In this document: positions 8,451 to 17,027 of the stretch, piece by piece
Layout: each line of letters begins with the position of its first letter
Numbering within the stretch: the stretch's first letter is position 1
Assembly (NCBI GenBank): GCA_029565685.1
Contig: JAKQNR010000021.1
Coordinates: 248,001 to 312,000, forward strand
DNA: 64,000 nucleotides
Source of the DNA: a bacterium
GTDB taxonomy: Bacteria; Zhuqueibacterota; Zhuqueibacteria; Residuimicrobiales; Residuimicrobiaceae
Direction of reading: 5' to 3'
Notes under the pieces: generated by a model
Told to the model about the DNA's origin: nothing
What the model saw: the letters and a program-made list of their open reading frames with translations, nothing else
Databases searched by the model: none
Position numbers and translations under genes: made by a program

Positions 8451-10556
8451 CTACGCGCCGATCTTCATGATGACGATGTACAGCAGGATGATCAACGCTA
8501 CCAGCGCCCAGCAGAGCACAAATCCCCAGATGTCCAGTTTGGTCGGCTTCCAGAATTCCCATTGGGTTCCGGGGAACAGTTTGCGTTTTTCCACCTGCTC
8601 CGGATGCGCGATGGCTTCGTTGAGCAGGCGCTGGTCCTCCTGCTGGTCCGCCACCGTGGGCGTGTGCACCGCCGCGTAAAACTCGTTCAGCACTTTTTCC
8701 GAGTTTTTCCGCGTCAACAGGCTGATGCCGAACAGAAGCAGAAACGGCAGGATGATGTCAAAGATGAAGGAAAAAGTGGCCAGCTGCGCCTTGGACAGAT
8801 CAGCCACCGGCAGACCCAGGAGCGAGAGGTAATAGAGCTGATTGCGAAAGGCGCCCTTGCCCACCAGGGGCGAGTTCGGATCATCGGGATTTTCCCGTAC
8901 CACTTCATCGAAAAAGACCGCTGACGGCGGCTGCACGTGCCGTTTTTCGATCATTTCGCCGACCCGGTCGGCGCGGCCGGCGGCGACGTCGCTCTCCAGC
9001 GCACGGGTCTGCAGCACCGCCACCCGTTCGCGCGTCTGAATGGTCAGCGCCGGATTTTTGCGCACGCTGTCAAAAGTGGGCGCAACGTTGGGGATCACCA
9101 CGGTGATGAGAATGGAGACGAGCATCTGGATCACCACGGCGCGGGTGGTCAGCCGGCGCCAGAAATAGACCAGCCACAGGGCCGGCCCGATGATAGTGCC
9201 CACTGAGAGGACGTATTTGAACATGACGAATATATCGTTGACGCGCAGCGCGAAAAAGATCGAGGCAAAGAGAATGACCATGATCACCAAGCGGCCGGCG
9301 AGGACCTGGGCTTTCTGCGAGGTGGCGGGCCGCAGCGGCAGCAGGATGTTGTTGCTGAACGCCGCGCCCCACTCCAGGCTCTGCGCGGAGATGGTGGACA
9401 TGTTGGCCGCCATGATCGAGGCGATCATCAGCCCGATCATCCCCTTGCCCAGCAGGTCGCGGGTGAGATGGCCCCAGATCATGGTGGGGTCGTCCACCAA
9501 CCCTTGATACAGGCCGACCGCGATCAGGCCGGTCAGAGCCCAGCCGATCATCATCAGCCGCTTGCTGAACGAGCCGGCCAGCAGGCCCACGCGCGCCGAT
9601 AGGTCGTCCTTGGCTGCGCCGCCGATGACAAAGCTGCGCGGCGGCAGGCCGATCAGGTTGATGAACGCCATGGTGATGACGAAATACCAGGTGTATTCGC
9701 TGGTGGCGGCTGAGCCGAACAGCTCGAACATGTAATCCGGCACCTTGGCGTGCAAGCCGCTGAATCCGCCTAGACGGATGAGACCCACGGGGATGAGGAT
9801 GAAACTGAGCAGAATGATCAGCAGCCCCTGGATGACGTCGTTGATGGCCGCGGCGAACATGCCGCCGAGCACCGTGTAACTGCCCACACAAAAGGCATAG
9901 ATGAGCAGAAACAGGGTCAGATTCAGGTAAGAGTGATAGGCATGCAGTTCGCCGCGTTTCTGCTTTTCCATCAAAAGCGACAGCTCGCTCTTCTCTTCCA
10001 CAGTCAATGGGGCGGTGGTGCGTTTCTGCGTCAGGCTTTGCAGCCGGTTGAAATCCGCCACCGATCGCTGTTCCACCTCGGTATATTCCGCCGCCGGTTT
10101 GACCATCAGCGCCTGCATGGTCTTGCCGGTGAGCAGATACCCCATGGCGCCGCCGTAGACCGCGATCAACAGAATATAGACCGCGTACAACCCGGCGAGA
10201 AACCGGCTCTCGAAACGGTGGAGGTAGATATCGCCCGGACCCAGATAGCGCGTGCGCTTTTGCAGCACCGCAGAAAACCAGTAAAACGGCGTAATCAGCA
10301 GCACCAGGTTTTGAAACCACAGGCCGGATAATCCCTGGCGATAGATCTCGCGGGTCACGCCGGTGGCCTGGTCCGCGCTGGTGATGTTGCCGAAATTCAT
10401 GAACGTGGTGAGCACTTTGCCAAAGCTGCGGCCGCCTTGATAAAAATCCTTGGCGTTTTTCACCTTGCGCTGCGCCCATTTGCCGATCAGGACCATGAGG
10501 GCAAAATAGAAAATGATGACGATCCAGTCGAGAAGATGCAACCCGAGGAAGGACAT
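8451..10556 (-). CDS. sodium:solute symporter family protein
   Basis: SSS family (SLC5-like) secondary transporter of 701 aa. The N-terminus (LDWIVIIFYFALMVLIGKWAQRK shape) and the motif KDFYQGGRSFG, then GNITSADQATG, are typical for sodium-coupled SSS carriers; about 13-14 hydrophobic helices are visible. A hydrophilic stretch around residues 155-200 and another near 505-570 are longer than usual. The substrate cannot be told from sequence. Downstream of it a hairpin separates it from htpG. The 210-bp gap between it and rsgA (10557-10766) shows no other feature. Confidence 0.9.
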   Translation of the reverse strand: MSFLGLHLLDWIVIIFYFALMVLIGKWAQRKVKNAKDFYQGGRSFGKVLTTFMNFGNITSADQATGVTREIYRQGLSGLWFQNLVLLITPFYWFSAVLQKRTRYLGPGDIYLHRFESRFLAGLYAVYILLIAVYGGAMGYLLTGKTMQALMVKPAAEYTEVEQRSVADFNRLQSLTQKRTTAPLTVEEKSELSLLMEKQKRGELHAYHSYLNLTLFLLIYAFCVGSYTVLGGMFAAAINDVIQGLLIILLSFILIPVGLIRLGGFSGLHAKVPDYMFELFGSAATSEYTWYFVITMAFINLIGLPPRSFVIGGAAKDDLSARVGLLAGSFSKRLMMIGWALTGLIAVGLYQGLVDDPTMIWGHLTRDLLGKGMIGLMIASIMAANMSTISAQSLEWGAAFSNNILLPLRPATSQKAQVLAGRLVIMVILFASIFFALRVNDIFVMFKYVLSVGTIIGPALWLVYFWRRLTTRAVVIQMLVSILITVVIPNVAPTFDSVRKNPALTIQTRERVAVLQTRALESDVAAGRADRVGEMIEKRHVQPPSAVFFDEVVRENPDDPNSPLVGKGAFRNQLYYLSLLGLPVADLSKAQLATFSFIFDIILPFLLLFGISLLTRKNSEKVLNEFYAAVHTPTVADQQEDQRLLNEAIAHPEQVEKRKLFPGTQWEFWKPTKLDIWGFVLCWALVALIILLYIVIMKIGA

Positions 10557-10766
10557 GATGGAGCTCCTGTTCCTGTGTGTGATGATTCCAGCGCCCTACG
10601 CCTGAGCCGGCTCTCAGCCCCTGCAATGCGTTGAGGAGAGATCGGTAATATGGAGAACAGCGAGGAACGTCGCTAATGCCGCCGGCCCGGCCGCGGGACA
10701 CTGCGTAGACGCCGACACCGGCTGATGGTGGGCCGGCGCAGATGGCCCGGCACAGGCTGCTGCGGC

Positions 10767-11852
10767 CTACTTTTCCCTGTTTTCATTATAGCGCTTGATC
10801 GCCCTGCCGAGAATCTTTTCTTTTTGTTTGCGTTTCAGCTCCAGGACCAGCGGATCGATTCGCGCCTGCCGCTGTTCCAGGGACAATTTGACAAAACTCT
10901 TGAAACGTTCCGCGGCGATCTGTTTCGTTTCCACCGCTTGCCGCAGGGCGCAACCCGGTTCCTGCTGATGGGTGCAATCCCTGAAGCGGCACTGCTGCGC
11001 CAGTTCGTAGAGATCCGCAAAGGTTTCCTCCAGGCCCGCGGCTAGATCGATAAAGCCCAGTTCCCGCAGCCCTGGATTGTCGATCACCATCCCGCCGTTG
11101 GGCAACAGGACCAGCTGCCGGAAGGTGGTGGTGTGGCGGCCCTTGGCGTCTTTGTCGCGGACCTCTCCGGTGGCGAGCATCTCCTGCCCAACCAGCCGGT
11201 TGATCAAGGTCGATTTGCCCACGCCCGACGGGCCGAGAAAGCAGATGGTCTCGCCCGGCGTGATCCAGGATAAAATCATCGCCAGGTCTTCGCTGTCCTC
11301 TGCGCTGTAAAGCAAAAACGGGACCTCTTCGGCAAGGCGTTGGCACTGCTCCTGTCGCTGCGCCAGGACCTCTGGCGACAGTTGATCCTTTTTGCTGAAC
11401 AACAGCACCGGCGCGCAGCCGCCTTCGGCCGCCAGGGCCATATAGCGCAACACCCGGCTGTGATGGATGTCCTGATCCAGTCCGGATAGAATGAATGCCT
11501 TGTTGACATTGGCGGCCAGCAGCTGATAATCCGATCGTTTGCCGGCTGTTTTGCGATGAATGAGGCTGAAGCGCGGCAGAATCGAGTGCAACAGCGTGGT
11601 CTGCTCATCGATTCTGCGTACACAGGTCCAATCTCCTACGGTGGGCAGATCGCGTCCATCTGCGGCGGAAAAATAGAACTTGCCCGGCACCTCCATAAAC
11701 GCGGCCCCCTGTCGCGTCTGCACCTGATACCGTTCCCGCGCCGCGCTGATCACGCGCGCCGGTTCCAGTCCAGGTTCGATGCAGGAATCCAAGGCGGTCT
11801 GTATGGTTTCGTTGAGTCCATAGGACAACAGGGGGTCATCAGTGCGGATCAT
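10767..11852 (-). CDS. rsgA: ribosome small-subunit GTPase RsgA
   Basis: Circularly permuted GTPase that helps mature the 30S subunit. An N-terminal OB-fold region (about residues 30-90, ending PTVGDWTCV) is followed by the permuted G domain with SKKDQL (G4 first, near residue 156), then the P-loop GPSGVGKSTLINRL near residue 218 and the G3 element DNPGLRELG. The C-terminal zinc knuckle reads CRFRDCTHQQEPGCAL. Length 361 aa is normal. It has its own upstream promoter at 11944-11972. Confidence 0.95.
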   Translation of the reverse strand: MIRTDDPLLSYGLNETIQTALDSCIEPGLEPARVISAARERYQVQTRQGAAFMEVPGKFYFSAADGRDLPTVGDWTCVRRIDEQTTLLHSILPRFSLIHRKTAGKRSDYQLLAANVNKAFILSGLDQDIHHSRVLRYMALAAEGGCAPVLLFSKKDQLSPEVLAQRQEQCQRLAEEVPFLLYSAEDSEDLAMILSWITPGETICFLGPSGVGKSTLINRLVGQEMLATGEVRDKDAKGRHTTTFRQLVLLPNGGMVIDNPGLRELGFIDLAAGLEETFADLYELAQQCRFRDCTHQQEPGCALRQAVETKQIAAERFKSFVKLSLEQRQARIDPLVLELKRKQKEKILGRAIKRYNENREK

Positions 11853-11943
11853 CCACTCATCCTTTTCGATCTTGGGATGCTCTTCGATGGGCTTCCGCAG
11901 GCAGAAGGCTCACTTTCCGGTGCGGGATAAATACGATTCTTTA

Positions 11944-11972
11944 AATATAGGCCTTTGTCGAGTCGAGATCAA
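11944..11972 (-). promoter_or_regulatory. sigma70-type promoter of rsgA
   Basis: On the minus strand TTGATC (11972-11967), a 17-nt spacer, then TATATT (11949-11944). The predicted transcript starts near 11937 and has a leader of about 85 nt before rsgA. The same -35 hexamer recurs at 16283, 29257 and 41921. Confidence 0.65.
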
Positions 11973-12008
11973 GTCATTTGTACCGTACAGCCGCTTTTGC
12001 GCCTTGTT

Positions 12009-12716
12009 TCAAAGCATCCCCAGCAGGTACAATAAAAAACTGGTGATGAGCGGTACCGTGAGATTGTCCGTGCCAGCGGGCGACAGGGCTTCGGACGCGG
12101 TTGCGATCATCGTCCCCACGATCGATAACAAAAATCGCTGCGGCAGGGCGGTGACTGTGCTGAATGGCGACAGTGAAGAACCGGGCAGCCAGGTCAGAGT
12201 CAACCAGATGGCTATAAAACTGATCAGCATCATGAGTGCGCTGCCCAGCCAGGAACGTGCATGGCCAAAGGTTGTATAGGTCTTTTTGCCCCAGGGTTGA
12301 CCGATCAGGCCGGCGAAGGCATCCCCCCAGGTCATGGCCATGATGCCGGCCATGGCCACTGGAATATGGTCGATGGGACCTTTCGGCCACCAGAAAATTG
12401 AAAACAGCAGAGTGATGGAAACAGCGAAATACACAGTGCCGGGCGATGTTTTTTCCGCATCCATTTGCGAAAAGGTCCGGCGCCGGTAGAAAAGATAGTT
12501 GAGCAGGATAAAGGTGGCAAACGGCAGGATGCCCCAGAGCCGGTGATGAAAAAAATATAAAATGCCCCACGTCCACATGCCGGCGCCGATATGGATGATC
12601 TTGCGGCTGACGTTCAACGGCCATCGCCATCGTTTGCCCGCCGCCTCGACGATCAGCAGGAGAGAAAAGGCATAGACGTAGGAAACGATCAAGCCGACAA
12701 GTTCGAATTGGGACAT
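12009..12716 (-). CDS. CTP-dependent lipid kinase-like membrane protein (phytol/dolichol kinase, Dgk1 family)
   Basis: A 235-aa integral membrane protein with about seven hydrophobic helices. The motifs SRKIIHIGAGMW near residue 38, GDAFAGLIGQPWGKKTY near residue 130 and GHARSWLGSALMML near 150 match the SEC59/phytol kinase/CTP:diacylglycerol kinase family. Such enzymes phosphorylate polyprenols, phytol or diacylglycerol using CTP. The exact lipid is not deducible. The gene is 128 bp upstream of nothing related; rsgA is next downstream but has its own promoter. Confidence 0.75.
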   Translation of the reverse strand: MSQFELVGLIVSYVYAFSLLLIVEAAGKRWRWPLNVSRKIIHIGAGMWTWGILYFFHHRLWGILPFATFILLNYLFYRRRTFSQMDAEKTSPGTVYFAVSITLLFSIFWWPKGPIDHIPVAMAGIMAMTWGDAFAGLIGQPWGKKTYTTFGHARSWLGSALMMLISFIAIWLTLTWLPGSSLSPFSTVTALPQRFLLSIVGTMIATASEALSPAGTDNLTVPLITSFLLYLLGML

Positions 12717-12933
12717 AATTTTCTCCTGCAGACGACGGCCTGGTCAAAGGCCATGAATTCAAAGCGTTTTGCCGGAGATGCGCTCCGCTATCTGCTCCCG
12801 GCTCGCTTTCTCGGTCTACGCGCGCCGGTCATTGGTTACAGGCGGCCATGGCCGCATAGGTTCCGGCTTTTTTCCAGGTGAACAATGAGCAGGCTTGCGC
12901 CGGTTTGCTTTAGAGAGACCGCCTCGAGCCGCT

Positions 12934-12992
12934 GTGAAACGGCCGGTAAAACCGAACCGCAGCGCGGTTTCCCGCGCTCGCAGCCGTTTCAC
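12934..12992. repeat. nested palindrome over the end of the secreted-protein gene
   Basis: Outer arms GTGAAACGGC (12934-12943) and GCCGTTTCAC (12983-12992) are perfect 10-bp complements. Inside lies a second perfect stem AGCGCGG (12961-12967) / CCGCGCT (12972-12978) with a 4-nt loop. The outer right arm covers the stop codon of the minus-strand gene ending at 12989. It may be a transcript 3' end structure. The rest of the 12717-12933 gap shows nothing recognisable. Confidence 0.6.
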
Positions 12993-14737
12993 TCTTTTTT
13001 CTGTTGTTCATCCAATCCGCGGAAATCCAGCACCAGCTTTTTTTTCTTATACTGCAGTGTGACGATTCTGCTGCCCATCTCACTGGTGATGTAAGGGCTG
13101 TTAAAAAATTTATACTCGGAAAAATCGATCGTCCGGCCGTTCAGCCTGCGCGGACCATTAAAGGAGAACTGCATGAGGTCTCCGGCCGGAGTGCGGTACT
13201 GAACGGTCCTGTCCGCGGTCCATTCCGGCGGCCGGCGGCACTTTTTCATAAAGGCCTGAAAGCTTCTGTCCTCTTTCTTTGATCCCACATGCACCACCAC
13301 GCCGTTTTTCAACTCGCGGCTGCGCCAGCGCCAGTTGTGCTCTTCTTCGATCCACTCGTAGGGCCGCAAGGGGTAGAACGCGATGTAGGTCTGTCCGGCA
13401 TCGCAAAAGATCCAGCCGGACGGATCGGTCAACCGCTGCCGCAGCGTTTTGGGAAAAAAGCCGTCGATGTGAGGATGCTGCGCGCTGGAGTCGATATCGT
13501 AAAGAACGATCAGATTGTTCTTGTGCTGAAAGGTCTGTTCATAGGGCGAACTGGAATTCCATTTGTTGGGATCCTTGTAAATCAGGTGGTAGCGGTTGAC
13601 CTCGTCCGCCAGCACTTTTTGTTCCTCTGGAAAAAACATGGCCAGCTCTTTGCCGGAATAAAAGGGGTGCAGGGTGAACAACGTGTTGTAGGGCTGGTCC
13701 GAGACATACGACACATCCCAGGTGTGCTGTTGAATAGGCTGCAGGATGCCGCCGTGCAGCGAGCCGAGCACATAGGAAGAAGTCATGTAGGTGTATTTGT
13801 AGACCGGCGGATTCAGTTCGCGGCCGAAGCGGATGACGTTGCGCGTCCGCCGGGTCTCTGTGCTGACATAGGGCTGCGAACGATCGGTGGCGATGCAGCG
13901 AATGATTTCAGGCAAACGATAGCGGCTCAGCGCGCCGAACACCGTCTCCCAACCGCGATGACGCAGTTTGCCCCGGCTCTCCTGCCAGGGCGGAAAGTCC
14001 GGTTCGCCGAAATAGAGCCAGGCGAACATGGTGGCGGCCGGGATCAAGGGATTGATGATGTCCTCCGGGTAATCCCGGCTGTGTCCCCCGCCGTACATGC
14101 CGGTCAGATGATCGATGGCGAAATCAGCGAACAGCAGGTTCAGCATGTTCTCGGCGTTTTTTTTCATCGCCGGATCACGGCTGAAATCATAAAGCGGCAA
14201 CAGCGGGGAGACAAAGGCGATGAAATAGGTCGGCGAATCGAATTCGCCCTGTCCGATGGCGGCCGATAGATTGAACCAGTGGCGGAGGTACTCTTCCGCT
14301 TCAGCGAAATTTTCCGCAGAGCTTTTGCCGTTGAACCACCGTTCGCCTGATTCGTTAGGCCAGGTCTGGCTGGCCAGATACATTCCGGTGTAATACATAG
14401 CCCAGTGGTTTTCCGTATCGCCCCGGTAGATGGGGCGCAGCCGGTAGATGTCGCGGATTCTGGTCTTGATGGAATCCGGCAGTATCTTTTGCAGATGCAG
14501 GTAGCTGCTGACGGCCAAATAACTCAGGAAAGAGCCTGATACGCGCTGATCAAAGAGCAAAGAGTCCAGCTGAGCGAATCGGTCGTGCCCCTGCAGCAGG
14601 GCGGCGGTGAGGGTGAAAAAATCCGGCCTGGGTTCGCGGCTCGCCGCCTGCAGGATGATCCGGCTGCGCTGGGCAAAGTCGTCGCCGGCCTGCAATGAAG
14701 CGCCGAGAATCAGAACAAGAACTAGGGTTTTTTTCAT
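12989..14737 (-). CDS. secreted protein of unknown function, probable alpha-helical toroid
   Basis: A 582-residue protein with a clear signal peptide (MKKTLVLVLILGASLQAG). Repeated Trp/Tyr-rich helical segments over residues 60-300 (such as NHWAMYYTGMYLAS and EEYLRHWFNLSAA) suggest an alpha/alpha-toroid fold like polysaccharide lyases or glycoside hydrolases. A more beta-rich part follows to the end. I do not recognise a family or catalytic motif, so no enzyme is claimed. It precedes nothing obvious on its strand; the BNR protein ends 29 bp upstream, so these two and the RidA gene are likely co-transcribed. Confidence 0.65.
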   Translation of the reverse strand: MKKTLVLVLILGASLQAGDDFAQRSRIILQAASREPRPDFFTLTAALLQGHDRFAQLDSLLFDQRVSGSFLSYLAVSSYLHLQKILPDSIKTRIRDIYRLRPIYRGDTENHWAMYYTGMYLASQTWPNESGERWFNGKSSAENFAEAEEYLRHWFNLSAAIGQGEFDSPTYFIAFVSPLLPLYDFSRDPAMKKNAENMLNLLFADFAIDHLTGMYGGGHSRDYPEDIINPLIPAATMFAWLYFGEPDFPPWQESRGKLRHRGWETVFGALSRYRLPEIIRCIATDRSQPYVSTETRRTRNVIRFGRELNPPVYKYTYMTSSYVLGSLHGGILQPIQQHTWDVSYVSDQPYNTLFTLHPFYSGKELAMFFPEEQKVLADEVNRYHLIYKDPNKWNSSSPYEQTFQHKNNLIVLYDIDSSAQHPHIDGFFPKTLRQRLTDPSGWIFCDAGQTYIAFYPLRPYEWIEEEHNWRWRSRELKNGVVVHVGSKKEDRSFQAFMKKCRRPPEWTADRTVQYRTPAGDLMQFSFNGPRRLNGRTIDFSEYKFFNSPYITSEMGSRIVTLQYKKKKLVLDFRGLDEQQKKE

Positions 14738-14766
14738 TAGGTATCCGTGATCGAGCTGAGTTCAGG

Positions 14767-15732
14767 TCAACGGACGGACAATCCCCATATATGGGATTCC
14801 GCCTGGCCGGCAAACGTCCAGGTTGCGCCGGCATCCCGGCTGATAAACAAGCCCTCGTTGATGGCGCCGGCGAGCACCACCTGCGGATTCGAGGGCAGGA
14901 CCGCCAGGCTGTGCACTACGGCGTTGCCCAATCCGGAGGACAAGCGTTGCCAGGTCGCGCCGCCGTCCGTCGAACCATAGACGCCGCCCTCGTGGACGCC
15001 CAGATACATTTTCTTTGCATCCGTGGGATGAAAGGCGATGGCATAGACCGTGGAATGGTTCAGCCCGTGATTGCGCGGCTGCCAGGTTCGTCCCTGATCG
15101 GTGGAAACGAACACGCCGTCGTCCTCTGTGCCGGCCCACCAGTTTTTATCCGCGCCGGGCGATTGCGCCAGCACACGAATGCCCTTGCCGGACAGGCCGC
15201 AGAGCTGCCAGGAGTCGCCGCCGTCCCGACTGATCGAGATCCCCTCCTCCTGAGCGGCGAGCAGGGTTTGCGGTTGTGAGGCATCGATCAGCAGGTCGGC
15301 GCTGAATCGATCCAGCACTTTGCGCCAATTTTGTCCGTGGTCTGTGGTTCTAAACACGCCGTAGGCGCAGGCCGCATACACGGTGGACGGCCGGTCGGGT
15401 CTAACTTTGACTTTGAGCACCTCGGTCACGCGCCAGTCGGTGGTGATCTTCCAGGTGTGTCCGCCGTCGACGGAGCGCATCACGCCGTTGCCCGCTGCGC
15501 CCCAGAGGACGCTGTCCGCGCCCATTTCGGCGTAAAAGAGGCGCACGGATTCCTGCCACCCCCGGTGCTGCCAGGTTTTCGCCTGATCATTGCTGACGAA
15601 CAGTCCGATCACCGGATTCTGCGATTGGCCCAGACGGTGCCGGCGCGAATTGGGCACGCACATGAACACGGTCTCCGCGGCCCAGCCGCCGGACGTCGCG
15701 AAAAGGAAAAGCAGAAGATAAAATCGTTTCAT
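14767..15732 (-). CDS. secreted BNR/Ycf48-like beta-propeller protein
   Basis: A 321-aa exported protein with signal peptide (KRFYLLLFLFATSGGWA). It is built of repeats of about 40 residues with the pattern S.D.G.TW (RSVDGGHTWKI, FRTTDHGQNWRKV, SRDGGDSWQL, STDQGRTWQPR, STDGGATWQRL, SRDAGATWTF), the sortilin/BNR propeller type. At least six repeats are visible. Function in such proteins ranges from carbohydrate binding to assembly factors; none is assigned. It lies 13 bp from the RidA gene upstream, same strand. Confidence 0.8.
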   Translation of the reverse strand: MKRFYLLLFLFATSGGWAAETVFMCVPNSRRHRLGQSQNPVIGLFVSNDQAKTWQHRGWQESVRLFYAEMGADSVLWGAAGNGVMRSVDGGHTWKITTDWRVTEVLKVKVRPDRPSTVYAACAYGVFRTTDHGQNWRKVLDRFSADLLIDASQPQTLLAAQEEGISISRDGGDSWQLCGLSGKGIRVLAQSPGADKNWWAGTEDDGVFVSTDQGRTWQPRNHGLNHSTVYAIAFHPTDAKKMYLGVHEGGVYGSTDGGATWQRLSSGLGNAVVHSLAVLPSNPQVVLAGAINEGLFISRDAGATWTFAGQAESHIWGLSVR

Positions 15733-15745
15733 GATGAATCCAAAT

Positions 15746-16198
15746 TCAGTTTGTTTTGACTGCGGTCATCATGATCTCCACCGCGCCGTCCCGGGGCAGC
15801 CGGCCCGGTTGAACCACCGCGCGCGCCGGCAGCTGGGATTTAAAGAATTTGGCGTAAATCGCATTGAACGCGGCGAAATCGTTCATGTCCGCCAGAAACG
15901 CCTGGGTGACCACCACCTCGTCAAAAGTGAATCCAGCCTCATTCAGCACGGCCTGCAGGTTGAGCATGGCGCGGGTGGTCTGCGCTTCCACGCCGCCCTC
16001 CACCATTTTGCCCGTGGCTGGATCGATGCCCAGCTGGCCGGCCAGGTAGAGCGTGCGGCCCACCAGCACAGCCTGAGAATAGGGGCCGATCGCCGCCGGC
16101 GCGTTAGCGGTCTGGATGGTGGTGCGGGTCAGCTTTTCGCCGCTTCCGCAGCCGGCCATCAGCCACGCCAGAAAAACAAGACAGGTTTTTTTTATCAT
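15746..16198 (-). CDS. RidA/YjgF family protein with lipoprotein signal
   Basis: RidA-fold protein of 150 aa: AIGPYSQAVLVG near residue 38, the trimer signature and the C-terminal RLPRDGAVEIMMTAV with the conserved Arg/Glu environment used for imine deamination. Unlike ordinary cytosolic RidA it starts with a lipoprotein signal (KKTCLVFLAWLMAGC), so it should be anchored outside the inner membrane. The start ATG has GAGGAG 8-9 nt upstream and its own promoter at 16229-16257. Enzymatic deaminase activity outside the cytoplasm would be unusual and is not proven. Confidence 0.85.
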   Translation of the reverse strand: MIKKTCLVFLAWLMAGCGSGEKLTRTTIQTANAPAAIGPYSQAVLVGRTLYLAGQLGIDPATGKMVEGGVEAQTTRAMLNLQAVLNEAGFTFDEVVVTQAFLADMNDFAAFNAIYAKFFKSQLPARAVVQPGRLPRDGAVEIMMTAVKTN

Positions 16199-16228
16199 TC
16201 AAAATCTCCTCTGGAGGCAACGATTCGT

Positions 16229-16257
16229 ATAATATACAATTTATTCAACACATTCAA
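16229..16257 (-). promoter_or_regulatory. sigma70-type promoter of the ridA-BNR-secreted protein unit
   Basis: Minus-strand TTGAAT (16257-16252), 17-nt spacer, TATTAT (16234-16229). It is correctly placed about 30 nt upstream of the lipoprotein RidA start and lies divergent to the promoter of the sigma factor gene. Confidence 0.65.
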
Positions 16258-16260
16258 GAA

Positions 16261-16331
16261 AATTATTCCCTGCAAATAACCCTTGATCCGGGGCAAAAAT
16301 ATGCTATACTATCTGCTGCAAGGGAATAATT
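16261..16331 (+). promoter_or_regulatory. ECF sigma gene promoter flanked by an inverted repeat
   Basis: TTGATC (16283-16288), 16-nt spacer, TATACT (16305-16310) form a good promoter 78 nt before the sigma gene. It is bracketed by AATTATTCCCTGCA (16261-16274) and TGCAAGGGAATAATT (16317-16331), which are inverted complements with one extra base. The arms sit upstream of -35 and at the transcription start, a placement that suits a regulator binding both sites. Confidence 0.65.
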
Positions 16332-16387
16332 CTGTTTTTACCCGGTACTGTCATTGAGGCCCGGATGATGCACAACAGGAATAGACC

Positions 16388-16945
16388 ATGACCGGCTGGC
16401 AACAATTGCTTCAACGGCGGCAGGACCTGCATTGGGTGCGCAGGATCAAAGCAGGAGATCAGCAGGCATTCCGCTCGCTGGTGGAGCGCTATCAGGCTAG
16501 GATCTATGCGTTGGTGCGCGCCATGGTGGGCTCGCATGCCCTGAGCGACGACATCACCCAGGATACCTTTATCAAAGTGTATCGCAACCTCTCCTCCTTT
16601 GACGAAAGTTATCCATTCTTTCCCTGGCTGCGCCGTATTGCGGTCAACACGGCGCTGACCGCCCTGCAGGTCCGGGCTACGCAAAACCGAGTGGCCTTGG
16701 ATGACGACTTGGTCGAGGAGGGGTCGCTGGATCGAGACATCGAGCGGAACGAGTTGATCCTGCAGATGCAAAAGGAGATCGCCAGATTGCCGGAAGAACA
16801 GCGTACGGTTTTTGTCCTGCGCACCCAGCAGGAGATGAGCTATGAGGAGATCGCCGCAGCCTTGAACCTCTCTCTGGGAACCGTGATGTCGCGGCTAAGC
16901 CGCGCCCGCAGCCGTCTGAAAGAATCTTTGCATGACTATATTTAA
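16388..16945 (+). CDS. ECF-family RNA polymerase sigma factor
   Basis: A 185-aa sigma factor of the RpoE-like ECF class. Region 2 covers about residues 20-90 (FRSLVERYQARIYALVRAMV, DDITQDTFIKVYRNL) and region 4 about residues 125-180 (LPEEQRTVFVLRTQQEMSYEEIAAALNLSLGTV-type helix-turn-helix; here read in two parts). No region 3, as expected. The next gene, 82 bp on, is its probable zinc-binding anti-sigma factor. Its own promoter is at 16283-16310. Confidence 0.95.
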   Translation: MTGWQQLLQRRQDLHWVRRIKAGDQQAFRSLVERYQARIYALVRAMVGSHALSDDITQDTFIKVYRNLSSFDESYPFFPWLRRIAVNTALTALQVRATQNRVALDDDLVEEGSLDRDIERNELILQMQKEIARLPEEQRTVFVLRTQQEMSYEEIAAALNLSLGTVMSRLSRARSRLKESLHDYI

Positions 16946-16989
16946 TCGGGGCTGAAACGGCGGTTGCCGGCTTTGTGGATATGAACGGT

Positions 16990-17019
16990 TGAAAGAATCG
17001 TTGTATGAATCTATTTAAT
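16990..17019 (+). repeat. imperfect copy of the sigma gene 3' end
   Basis: These 30 nt match 16917-16946 (the last codons of the sigma gene) at 26 of 30 positions and would encode a variant tail KESLYESI followed by a stop. It lies in the 82-bp gap before the anti-sigma gene and looks like a duplicated C-terminal tail. Confidence 0.6.
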
Positions 17020-17027
17020 AGGATGTC

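Noticed and set aside
9070-10701. 543-codon minus-strand frame overlapping the symporter
   Set aside because: Same strand but another frame of the symporter gene; product is Arg/His/Pro-rich low-complexity sequence.
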